A stretch of 5,395 nt of DNA from an uncultured Ruminococcus sp. (GTDB taxonomy: Bacteria > Bacillota > Clostridia > Oscillospirales > Ruminococcaceae). Both the position numbers and the translations under genes were made by a program. The notes under the pieces are model-generated. The model was not told the origin of the DNA. It made no database searches and saw only the letters and a program-made list of their open reading frames with translations. Positions 1 through 5,395 of this stretch are shown in pieces. Position 1 is the stretch's first letter, and each line of letters starts with the position of its first letter. The stretch is from the NCBI GenBank assembly GCA_902772615.1, contig CACYBC010000123.1, positions 1 through 5,395 on the forward strand. Direction: 5' to 3'.

Positions 1-34
1 ACAACAATAATATACATAACGACATAAAATGGTA

Positions 35-62
35 TTGCATTTTCTGAAAAAGATGCTAATAT
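35..62 (+). promoter_or_regulatory. Candidate operon promoter upstream of rimP
   Basis: A TTGCAT element (35-40) lies 16 nt before TAATAT (57-62), and a TG dinucleotide at 54-55 sits where an extended -10 would have it. The match to the sigma-A consensus is weak: 3 of 6 bases at -35 and 4 of 6 at -10. The surrounding 75 bases are clearly more AT-rich than the genes, as expected for a promoter. Transcription would begin near 69-71, putting the leader hairpin close to the 5' end of the RNA. A TAAAAT at 25-30 is an alternative -10, but no -35 can be seen for it inside the window. The placement is an inference. Confidence 0.35.
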
Positions 63-85
63 ATCAGTGTTGAATGATTGTTAGT

Positions 86-115
86 ACGGAAGAGTGGGGC
101 GACCCGCTCTTTCGT
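86..115 (+). promoter_or_regulatory. Leader hairpin with GNRA tetraloop before rimP
   Basis: Bases 86-98 pair with 103-115 in an unbroken 13-bp stem containing two G-U wobbles (89-112 and 95-106), closed by a GCGA loop at 99-102. The 3' side runs into a broken T-rich stretch (110-119, interrupted by CG and G), so it is a poor intrinsic terminator by itself. It lies between the likely transcription start and the rimP ribosome binding site, about 25 nt before the rimP ATG. In Bacillus subtilis this operon has been reported to be controlled by NusA-dependent termination in its leader; the same role here is inferred. A role as an RNA-stability or protein-binding element is also possible. Confidence 0.6.
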
Positions 116-140
116 TTGTATAACAGAAAAAGGGAAACAT

Positions 141-614
141 ATGGCTGAAAAGAAAAGCATTGCCGAGAGGGTGATGGAGATCGCCGCCCCGGTCGCAGAG
201 GAACTGGGACTGTCCGTCTGGGATGTGTTCTACGGAAAAGAAGGACAGAACATGATAATGAGGATCACTATCGATAAACCGGAAGGCATCGGCATACAGG
301 ACTGCGAAAAGATGTCCAGAGCAGTGGATCCGCTGATCGATGCTGAGAACCTCACATCAGCCCCATACAGTTTTGAAGTGTCTTCTCCGGGACTCGGACG
401 AAGGATCCGCACGGAGGATCAGTTCCGGCAGTGGACGGGCAAACCGGTGACGGTAAGGCTTGTGAGGGAAGACGCCGATCATGTAAGGGAGTTCAGGGGG
501 ATCCTGACGGAAAGTGACCGGGAGAGGTTCTCTGTCGCGACCGAAGACGGGACACGTAGTTTTAACAAATCTGACGTCGCCTTTGTCAAGGCAGACGATG
601 ACAACGATATTTAG
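141..614 (+). CDS. rimP: Ribosome maturation factor RimP
   Basis: This 157-residue protein is a 30S assembly factor that binds the free small subunit in the cytoplasm and helps its late maturation. Length agrees with the family (about 150-160). The N-terminal domain (about residues 5-83) carries the typical stretch RITIDKPEGI (41-50), then DCEKMSRAVDPLID (54-67), followed by YSFEVSSPGLGRRI (76-89), the family hallmark at the domain junction. The usual acidic residue after SSPGL is a glycine here (G86). The C-terminal part (about 92-150) fits the SH3-like domain. I chose the ATG at 141 because an AAGGGA site lies about six bases upstream and MAEKKS fits the family. A TTG at 78 would add 21 residues encoded by the leader hairpin, which is unlikely. 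It is the first gene of the operon, and its stop codon lies inside the nusA ribosome binding site. Confidence 0.95.
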   Translation: MAEKKSIAERVMEIAAPVAEELGLSVWDVFYGKEGQNMIMRITIDKPEGIGIQDCEKMSRAVDPLIDAENLTSAPYSFEVSSPGLGRRIRTEDQFRQWTGKPVTVRLVREDADHVREFRGILTESDRERFSVATEDGTRSFNKSDVAFVKADDDNDI

Positions 615-619
615 GAGGA
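613..619 (+). promoter_or_regulatory. Strong nusA ribosome binding site overlapping rimP stop
   Basis: AGGAGGA at 613-619 is a near-perfect Shine-Dalgarno sequence. Its first two bases are the last two of the rimP TAG stop (612-614), and it sits 8 nt before the ATG at 628. It decides the nusA start in favour of 628 over the upstream in-frame start at 514, which lies deep inside rimP. The arrangement suggests that a ribosome ending on rimP can reload on nusA. Confidence 0.85.
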
Positions 620-627
620 AACACCAG

Positions 628-1689
628 ATGGGTGCCAACAGTGAATTCTTTGATGCTCTTGAGCTGCTGTCAAAGGAAAGAGGAGTAACAAAAGAGAGCC
701 TCATTGAAAAGATAAGAGCGGCAATAGTGCATGCCGTCAGAAGAGATTACGGCGGAGAAGACAATATCTTCGTGGATATCAATCCGGACACGGAAGGACT
801 AAAGATCTACATCCGCAAGGATGTCGTGGAAGAAGTTGAGAATCCCAATACCCAGATGACTCTGGAAGAGGCCAAGACATACCGCTCAAGGGCCCGGATC
901 GGATCGGTCATCGACGTTCCCGTAAAGGTCAAGAAGTTCGGGAGGATCGCGGCGGTAAACGCCAAGCACGTCATACGTCAGGGTATACGTGACGCTGAAC
1001 GTAATCAGGTCTTTGAGGAGCTTCAGAGCAAAGAGGGAGAGCTCGTGACAGCCGTGGTCAACAGGGTGGATCCTGTCAGAGGGAACGCAGTCGTTCTGAT
1101 CGGGAAGACAGAAGCTATCCTGCCGAAGAATGAACAGGTGCCGGACGAGGTGCTCATCGAAGGACAGCACATAAAGCTTTATGTCGTGGATGTTGAAGTG
1201 TCTGAGCGCGGACCGAGAGTACTTATAAGCCGCACTCACCCCGGACTCGTGAAGAGGCTGTTCGAGAATGAGGTCCCGGAGATCTTTGACGGTACGGTAG
1301 AAGTCAAGGGCATCGCCAGAGAAGCGGGACAGCGTACAAAGATCGCCGTGTGGTCAAAAGATGAGAACGTAGATCCCCGCGGAGCGTGCATCGGACCCCG
1401 CGGAGCGCGCGTGGCGAATATCGTTGAAGAACTCGGCGGAGAGAAGATAGACGTCATACTGTGGAGCGAAGATCCCACAAAGTTCATTGCCGAATCGCTC
1501 TCTCCTGCAAACGTAGTGAACGTGGAGATCACGGACAAAGACGAAAAGATGTGCAGAGTCACGGTTCCCGACCATCAGCTCTCGCTGGCAATCGGTAACA
1601 GAGGACAGAACGCAAGACTTGCCGCCAAGCTCACAGGATACAAGATCGATATCCGTCCTGAAAGCGGGTATTACGGAGAAGAGAACTGA
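628..1689 (+). CDS. nusA: Transcription elongation/termination factor NusA
   Basis: NusA binds RNA polymerase near the RNA exit channel and nascent RNA, modulating pausing, hairpin termination and antitermination. The 353-residue protein shows the domains in order: N-terminal RNAP-binding domain (about 1-125, starting MGANSEFFDALELLSKERGV), S1 domain (about 136-201, with EAILPKNEQVP at 162-172 and the block ending VLISRTHPGLVKRLF at 198-212), KH1 (about 205-280, with DPRGACIGPRGAR at 249-261) and KH2 (about 285-345, with LSLAIGNRGQNARLAAKL at 318-335). It stops just after KH2, so it lacks the acidic repeats of gammaproteobacterial NusA, as is normal for Bacillota. In KH1 the usual DPVGAC reads DPRGAC, giving two PRGA copies encoded by an exact 12-bp repeat. 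It follows rimP by 13 nt and may regulate the operon through the leader hairpin (inference). Confidence 0.98.
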   Translation: MGANSEFFDALELLSKERGVTKESLIEKIRAAIVHAVRRDYGGEDNIFVDINPDTEGLKIYIRKDVVEEVENPNTQMTLEEAKTYRSRARIGSVIDVPVKVKKFGRIAAVNAKHVIRQGIRDAERNQVFEELQSKEGELVTAVVNRVDPVRGNAVVLIGKTEAILPKNEQVPDEVLIEGQHIKLYVVDVEVSERGPRVLISRTHPGLVKRLFENEVPEIFDGTVEVKGIAREAGQRTKIAVWSKDENVDPRGACIGPRGARVANIVEELGGEKIDVILWSEDPTKFIAESLSPANVVNVEITDKDEKMCRVTVPDHQLSLAIGNRGQNARLAAKLTGYKIDIRPESGYYGEEN

Positions 1690-1710
1690 AAGAGGATAAT
1701 ACAGTAAGAG

Positions 1711-1983
1711 ATGCCGAAGAAGATCCCGCTGAGAATGTGCGTCGGATGCAGGGAGCACAAACCTAAGAAGGAACTGATCCGGATCGTCAAATCCCCGGAG
1801 GGGGACATCTCTGTGGATATCACAGGGAAGAAATCCGGAAGAGGTGCATACATCTGCAGGGATGAGAGCTGTTTGAGAAAAGCCCAGAAGACGAAACAGC
1901 TGGAAAGAGCCCTGGAATGCAGCATGACTCAGGAACTGTTCGACCGTCTTGCGGACGAGGTCCGTCAGAGCGATGAAGAATGA
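1711..1983 (+). CDS. rnpM: RNase P modulator RnpM (YlxR, DUF448)
   Basis: A small 90-residue RNA-binding protein of the YlxR/DUF448 family. The Bacillus subtilis member has been reported to bind RNase P RNA and modulate its activity, and was earlier described as nucleoid-associated. Visible family marks are KKIPLRMCVGCR (3-14), ELIRIVKSPEGDISVD (21-36) and the signature GRGAYIC (43-49). Cysteines 10, 13, 49 and 54 form a CxxC plus CxxxxC set that might bind a metal. Bacillus subtilis YlxR, as I recall it, lacks this set, while many other members have it. The start at 1711 is firm at the upstream side because an in-frame TAA lies at 1705-1707, and KKIPLR is conserved. The ribosome binding site is weak (AGAGGA at 1691-1696 is 14 nt away). 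The gene lies 21 nt after nusA, and its last 11 bases overlap ylxQ. Confidence 0.95.
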   Translation: MPKKIPLRMCVGCREHKPKKELIRIVKSPEGDISVDITGKKSGRGAYICRDESCLRKAQKTKQLERALECSMTQELFDRLADEVRQSDEE

Positions 1984-2281
1984 GAAACTGCTCTCTGCCA
2001 TCTCAATGGCGAGGGGAGCCGGAAAACTGAAGATCGGCTTCGATGCAGCCAAGAGTGCAGTCGCTGCCGGAGCACCGGTAGTGCTGCTCGCGTCAGACAT
2101 CTCTGACAGGACCAGACAGTCGGTCGAGAGATTCTGTCAGGACAGCTGCAGGATCATATATACCGAACTGACACAGGATGATATCTGTGAAAAGTTCGGA
2201 TGGAGATTCGGAGTAGCGGCAATAACAGATAATAATTTTGCGAAACTTATTAATAAGGCGATCCAAGGGAGGATTAAATGA
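1973..2281 (+). CDS. ylxQ: L7Ae-family kink-turn RNA-binding protein YlxQ
   Basis: This 102-residue protein belongs to the L7Ae/L30e/Gadd45 family, whose members YbxF and YlxQ bind kink-turn RNA in Bacillota. Its RNA target in the cell is unknown. The family pattern is visible: SMARGAGKLKIG (11-22), the motif lining the kink-turn; VVLLASDIS (36-44); and FGVAAITDNNFA (79-90). Length is typical (about 100). I chose the ATG at 1973 because MKNEKLLSAI matches the family N-terminus; a TTG at 1949 would add eight residues from the rnpM reading frame and is less likely. There is no good Shine-Dalgarno at the usual distance, so translation probably depends on coupling with rnpM, which it overlaps by 11 nt. 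It shares an ATGA overlap with infB downstream. Confidence 0.94.
   Translation: MKNEKLLSAISMARGAGKLKIGFDAAKSAVAAGAPVVLLASDISDRTRQSVERFCQDSCRIIYTELTQDDICEKFGWRFGVAAITDNNFAKLINKAIQGRIK
2266..2272 (+). promoter_or_regulatory. infB ribosome binding site inside ylxQ end
   Basis: AGGGAGG at 2266-2272 is a strong Shine-Dalgarno sequence 5 nt before the infB ATG (2278). It lies in the last codons of ylxQ, whose TGA stop (2279-2281) overlaps the infB start as ATGA. This supports 2278 as the infB start and efficient reinitiation. Confidence 0.85.
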
Positions 2282-4773
2282 TCATTAAGTACAAACTCGG
2301 AGATCTGGCTAAAGACATGAGCCTTCCGAACAAAGATGTCATTGCAGTGCTCGAACCGCTTGAAGGACAGGCGAGAAAGCACACGACAGTGCTGACGGAA
2401 GACGAGCTGGATTTCTTTTTCAACGCGATTACGCTGCAGCGTCAGGCGAAAGACCTGAATGCGTACTTTGCGAACGACGTGCTTCCTGAGGAAAAGCCGA
2501 AGGAGGAGTCCAAGCCTGCAGTGAAGAAAGAGGCTCCGGCTAAGGATAACAATCAGAAGAAGGCCGAGGCGAAACCTGCAAAGAAACCGCAGCAGGAACA
2601 GAAGAAGCAGCCGGCTCAGGCGCAGCCTTCTCAGAAACAGAAGCAGCAGCCCCAGCGTCCTGCCGAGAAGAGGGACATAGAAAGATCTGCCCAGAAGCAG
2701 CTCAGGCGCGCAGAAGCCAGAGAGAATCAGGGACAGGGAAACAAGACCAGCGTGGTGCAGGAAAGAGTTTCCCGCGTCGTGGATACCAGGGCGTCTGAAG
2801 TCGATCTCAGCAAATACAATGAGAAGTATGATGTCCTTGCCACTCAGAACGGGGCGGACAGCAATAACAGGAGACGCAATCAGGGCAACATCCAGGGCAA
2901 CAAGCAGAAATTCACCAACCGTCAGAACAAGAACAGGCAGCAGTATCAGAAGAGAGAAACAGAAGCACAGAGACTGCAGAGACTTCAGCTTGAAAAGGCT
3001 CGTCATGCACAGCTCAAGATCATGATCCCGGATGAGATCTCGGTAGGAGAACTGGCAAGCCGCCTAAAGGCACAGGCTACGGTAGTTATAAAGAAGCTCA
3101 TGTCGCTGGGCGTCATGGCGTCGGTCTCTGAACTGATAGATTTTGACACTGCATCCCTTGTAGCCGAGGAACTCGGAGCAAAAGTCGAGAGAGAAGTCCA
3201 TGTGACGATAGAGGAGAGGCTGAACATTGCCGGAGCGGACAGCGAGGAAGATCCGCCGGAAAGCCTTGTTTCCCGTGCTCCTGTAGTCGTTGTTATGGGC
3301 CATGTCGACCACGGCAAGACCTCGATCCTGGACTATATCAGAAAGAGTCATGTCCAGTCCGGAGAAGCCGGCGGCATCACTCAGCACATAGGCGCATATC
3401 AGGTCAAGCAGGGCGGGAAGGTCATCACGTTCCTCGACACCCCGGGCCATGAAGCTTTCACCGCGATCAGAGCCAGAGGCGCGTCTGTTACAGACATCGC
3501 AGTTCTGGTCATAGCAGCGGACGACGGAATCATGCCCCAGACCGTAGAGGCGATCAACCATGCAAAAGCCGCGAACGTACCGATAATCGTTGCGCTCAAT
3601 AAGATAGATAAACCCGAAGCTGACCCCGACAGAGTCAAGGCCTCCCTTACGGAGTATGATCTTGTGCCTGAGGAATGGGGCGGAGACGTCGTATGCGTAA
3701 ATGTGTCAGCCAAGACCGGAGAAGGAATAGATGAGCTGCTCGAGATGATCAATCTTGTTGCAGAAGTGCAGAATCTCAAAGCGAATCCCAACAGACTGGC
3801 ACTCGGAACGGTGATCGAATCCAGGCTTGACAAAGGCCGCGGACCCGTGGCCACCATCCTGGTCCAGAAAGGAACCCTGCACAACGGAGATGTCGTCATC
3901 GCAGGCACGGCGATCGGACGTGTGCGCCAGATGACGGATGAAAACGGCAATCTCATAGACAGTGCGGGACCCTCTGTGCCTGTCGAGATCACTGGTCTTG
4001 TGGAAGTGCCTCAGGCCGGAGACAGGTTCAATGCGGTCAAGGATGAGAGACTGGCCAGGGAACTCGTGGAGGAGAGAAGGACAGCACAGCAGGAAGAGAG
4101 ATACAAGAGCTTCTCAAAGGTGACTCTCGACACGCTGTTCAGCCATATCGAAGAAGGGGAGATCAAGGAACTGCCCATCATCGTCAAAGCGGATGTTCAG
4201 GGTTCCTGCGAAGCTCTCAGACAGAGTCTGGAAAAGCTTTCGAACGACGAAGTCAGAGTGCGCATCATACATATGGGAGTAGGCGGCGTGAGCGCCAACG
4301 ATATTATGCTGGCGGACGCCTCCGGAGCGATAGTCATCGGGTTCAACGTAAGACCTGATGCCGCGGCGTCTTCTGAAGCCGAGGAGAAGGGCATCGATAT
4401 GCGCATGTACAGGATCATCTACGATGCGATAGATGATGTCGAAAAGGCTCTCAAGGGAATGCTGGCGCCCAAGATCCGCGAGGTCGATCTCGGATCGGCG
4501 GAAGTCAGACAGGTCTACAAGATCAGCTCTGTCGGAACGATTGCCGGCTGTTATGTCACCAAGGGCACCATCACACGCAACAGTATCATACGCGTGGTGC
4601 GCGACGGCATAATTATCTATGATGACGACATATCCTCGCTGAGACGATTCAAGGATGACGTCAGGGAAGTTTCACAGGGATACGAATGCGGTATCTCTCT
4701 CGGAAAGTTCAATGACATAAAAGAAGGCGACGTTCTGGAAGCTTACAGGAAAGAGGAGTACAGGGAGGAGTAA
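2278..4773 (+). CDS. infB: Translation initiation factor IF-2
   Basis: IF2 is the GTPase that recruits formylmethionyl initiator tRNA to the 30S subunit and drives 50S joining. The 831-residue protein is longer than Bacillus subtilis IF2 (716) because of a long linker. Domains in order: an N-terminal IF2_N-like helical module (about 1-55), a low-complexity K/Q/A/P/E-rich linker (about 72-240), a second IF2_N module (about 247-305), the G domain (about 333-500), a beta-barrel domain II (about 505-600), domain III (about 612-720) and the C-terminal initiator-tRNA-binding barrel (about 735-824). G-domain motifs are complete: G1 GHVDHGKT (341-348), switch I GGITQHIGAY (365-374), G3 DTPGHEAF (387-394) with catalytic H391, G4 NKID (441-444) and G5 SAK (477-479). 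Domain III shows KADVQGSCEAL (637-647), and the C-terminal barrel GYECGISLGKFNDIKEGD (801-818). It has a strong ribosome binding site and is coupled to ylxQ upstream. Confidence 0.99.
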   Translation: MIIKYKLGDLAKDMSLPNKDVIAVLEPLEGQARKHTTVLTEDELDFFFNAITLQRQAKDLNAYFANDVLPEEKPKEESKPAVKKEAPAKDNNQKKAEAKPAKKPQQEQKKQPAQAQPSQKQKQQPQRPAEKRDIERSAQKQLRRAEARENQGQGNKTSVVQERVSRVVDTRASEVDLSKYNEKYDVLATQNGADSNNRRRNQGNIQGNKQKFTNRQNKNRQQYQKRETEAQRLQRLQLEKARHAQLKIMIPDEISVGELASRLKAQATVVIKKLMSLGVMASVSELIDFDTASLVAEELGAKVEREVHVTIEERLNIAGADSEEDPPESLVSRAPVVVVMGHVDHGKTSILDYIRKSHVQSGEAGGITQHIGAYQVKQGGKVITFLDTPGHEAFTAIRARGASVTDIAVLVIAADDGIMPQTVEAINHAKAANVPIIVALNKIDKPEADPDRVKASLTEYDLVPEEWGGDVVCVNVSAKTGEGIDELLEMINLVAEVQNLKANPNRLALGTVIESRLDKGRGPVATILVQKGTLHNGDVVIAGTAIGRVRQMTDENGNLIDSAGPSVPVEITGLVEVPQAGDRFNAVKDERLARELVEERRTAQQEERYKSFSKVTLDTLFSHIEEGEIKELPIIVKADVQGSCEALRQSLEKLSNDEVRVRIIHMGVGGVSANDIMLADASGAIVIGFNVRPDAAASSEAEEKGIDMRMYRIIYDAIDDVEKALKGMLAPKIREVDLGSAEVRQVYKISSVGTIAGCYVTKGTITRNSIIRVVRDGIIIYDDDISSLRRFKDDVREVSQGYECGISLGKFNDIKEGDVLEAYRKEEYREE
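2491..2997 (+). other. Low-complexity linker region within infB
   Basis: These codons cover IF2 residues 72-240, between the two IF2_N modules. The stretch is dominated by Lys, Gln, Ala, Pro, Glu, Arg and Asn; residues 101-128 alone contain 11 Gln in 28 positions. It is expected to be disordered. IF2 linkers vary widely in length and composition even between close relatives, so this is normal in kind. The abundance of CAG codons leaves a long stop-free stretch on the opposite strand (2137-3006) with no gene character. Confidence 0.8.
4762..4768 (+). promoter_or_regulatory. rbfA ribosome binding site at the infB end
   Basis: AGGGAGG (4762-4768) lies in the final infB codons, 6 nt before the rbfA ATG (4775). 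The infB TAA stop and the rbfA ATG are separated by a single base, so terminating ribosomes can restart directly. Confidence 0.85.
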
Positions 4774-4774
4774 T

Positions 4775-5143
4775 ATGCCGTCTCACAGAGCAGAAAGACT
4801 GAACTCTGACTTCAGACGCGAACTTGCGATGATCATTACGAGAATGAAGGATCCAAGGATCAGTCCCCTTCTCGAAGTGGTCAGGGTCAAGGTCACAAGT
4901 GACCTGTCTTATGCAAAGGTCTATATCGCTTCTGTCGGCGGAGGAGAAGAAGCAGCAGAAGCATGCAGGGTCCTTCAGGGGGCGGAAGGCTTTCTGAAGA
5001 CTGAGCTTGCGCATACTATGAAGAATATCAGAAAGATACCATCACTGCAGTTTGTGCCGGATGATTCGGTGGATTACTACAACCGGATCGACAGCATCCT
5101 GAAAGGACTTAACTCAGATGGAAACCCGGAAGATCAGTCCTGA
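4775..5143 (+). CDS. rbfA: Ribosome-binding factor A
   Basis: RbfA binds the 30S subunit near helix 1 and helix 45 of 16S rRNA and acts in late maturation of its 5' end; it is also a cold-shock factor in Escherichia coli. The 122-residue length is typical. Family features are RAERLNSDFRRELAMII (5-21), the KDPRIS segment (25-30), VKVTSDLSYAKVYIASVGG (38-56), which forms the central strands of the KH-like fold, LQGAEGFLKTELA (67-79) and KIPSLQFVPDDSVDYYNRID (87-106). The start follows a strong Shine-Dalgarno site 1 nt after the infB stop. The last 26 bases overlap the next gene in another frame, within the charged, poorly conserved tail. RimP at the other end of the operon works on the same subunit. 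Confidence 0.97.
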   Translation: MPSHRAERLNSDFRRELAMIITRMKDPRISPLLEVVRVKVTSDLSYAKVYIASVGGGEEAAEACRVLQGAEGFLKTELAHTMKNIRKIPSLQFVPDDSVDYYNRIDSILKGLNSDGNPEDQS

Positions 5144-5395
5144 AGAAGCAGCTGCGAGGCTGCTGAAGGCGGACAATATCCTCATACTGACTCACAAGAA
5201 TCCTGACGGAGACGCTATCGGGTCGGGGATCGCAATTGCGCACGCTCTCAGGCAGAAAGGCAAAAAATGCCGCGTGGCCTGGAGCGGCGAACTGGCATCT
5301 TATTTCTCTCTGATCACCGACAGCTATACCGCTGACTGGTTCGGGGAGCCCGGTTTCGTACTGGCGGTCGATCTTGCAAATGCAAGGCTTCTGCC
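5118..5395 (+). CDS. nrnA: DHH-family phosphoesterase, NrnA-like (partial, 3' cut)
   Basis: Only the first 92 codons are present; the frame is open to the window edge. It starts METRKISPEEAAARLL, and the DHH motif I is clear as THKNPDGDAIGSG (25-37), with H26, D30 and D32 as metal ligands. A second motif, VLAVDLANARLL (81-92), supplies D85 and resembles the DTAN segment of Bacillus subtilis NrnA. NrnA proteins are Mn-dependent enzymes that degrade short oligoribonucleotides and dephosphorylate pAp. The gene commonly follows rbfA in Bacillota, which supports the call. The start at 5118 overlaps rbfA by 26 nt and has AAAGGA at 5102-5107, 10 nt upstream. The DHH motif that names the family and the C-terminal DHHA1 domain lie outside the window, so a c-di-AMP phosphodiesterase of the same superfamily cannot be fully excluded. 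Confidence 0.88.
   Translation, partial: METRKISPEEAAARLLKADNILILTHKNPDGDAIGSGIAIAHALRQKGKKCRVAWSGELASYFSLITDSYTADWFGEPGFVLAVDLANARLL

Noticed and set aside
29..73. 14-codon open frame in the leader (MVLHFLKKMLIYQC)
   Set aside because: It has no ribosome binding site, lies over the promoter candidate, and such short frames are expected by chance.
117..124. TATAAC with a preceding TG as an alternative -10 element
   Set aside because: It matches 5 of 6 consensus bases but has no -35 at the proper distance (the position falls in the G-rich hairpin stem) and TG lacks the usual one-base gap.
78..140. TTG-initiated 21-residue N-terminal extension of rimP
   Set aside because: It would be encoded by the leader hairpin, does not match RimP N-termini, and the ATG at 141 has its own AAGGGA site and gives the normal family length.
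1354..2100. 248-residue open frame on the minus strand opposite nusA, rnpM and ylxQ
   Set aside because: It spans three well-supported + strand genes, shows no recognisable domain, and follows from their codon bias.
2137..3006. 289-residue open frame on the minus strand opposite ylxQ and infB
   Set aside because: It is the antisense of the CAG/AAG-rich IF2 linker, giving a Leu/Arg/Phe-rich product with no family pattern.
3399..3992. 197-residue minus-strand frame opposite the IF2 G domain
   Set aside because: The sense strand encodes intact, strongly conserved GTPase motifs; the antisense product is Ser/Thr/Ala-rich without recognisable features.
1..5395. Search for a mobile element, CRISPR array, tRNA, toxin-antitoxin pair or defence system
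   Set aside because: Nearly every base belongs to a conserved housekeeping gene, junctions are at most 21 nt, and no repeats or RNA gene signatures are visible beyond those listed.

Overview
The window holds the nusA-infB operon of a low-to-mid GC Bacillota, most likely a member of the Clostridia. Three things point there: the gene order rimP-nusA-rnpM(ylxR)-ylxQ-infB-rbfA-nrnA, a NusA that ends after its second KH domain (no C-terminal acidic repeats as in Escherichia coli), and strong purine-rich Shine-Dalgarno sites. The N-terminal sequence of IF2 resembles what I remember from Oscillospirales-type Clostridia; that narrower placement is an impression and not shown by the sequence. All genes are on the + strand.

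Layout. Positions 1-140 are AT-rich, noncoding leader with a weak promoter candidate near 35-62 and a 13-bp hairpin capped by a GCGA tetraloop (86-115). Then follow rimP (141-614), nusA (628-1689), rnpM/ylxR (1711-1983), ylxQ (1973-2281), infB (2278-4773), rbfA (4775-5143) and the first 92 codons of a DHH-family phosphoesterase, nrnA-like (5118 to the window edge). Genes are separated by at most 21 nt or overlap, so they are almost certainly one transcript with translational coupling. There is no internal terminator, mobile element, tRNA, rRNA or CRISPR array.

How the genes work together. NusA controls RNA polymerase pausing, termination and antitermination. RimP and RbfA mature the 30S subunit. 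IF2 places initiator tRNA on the finished 30S. RnpM and YlxQ are small RNA-binding proteins, the first linked to RNase P and the second a kink-turn binder. The NrnA-like protein would recycle short RNA fragments and pAp. The operon therefore joins transcription, RNA processing, ribosome assembly and translation initiation.

This is a conserved core region, and I found no new multi-gene system in it. The points most worth a second look are the leader hairpin, a candidate NusA-dependent attenuator, and a 12-bp exact direct repeat in the KH1-coding part of nusA.
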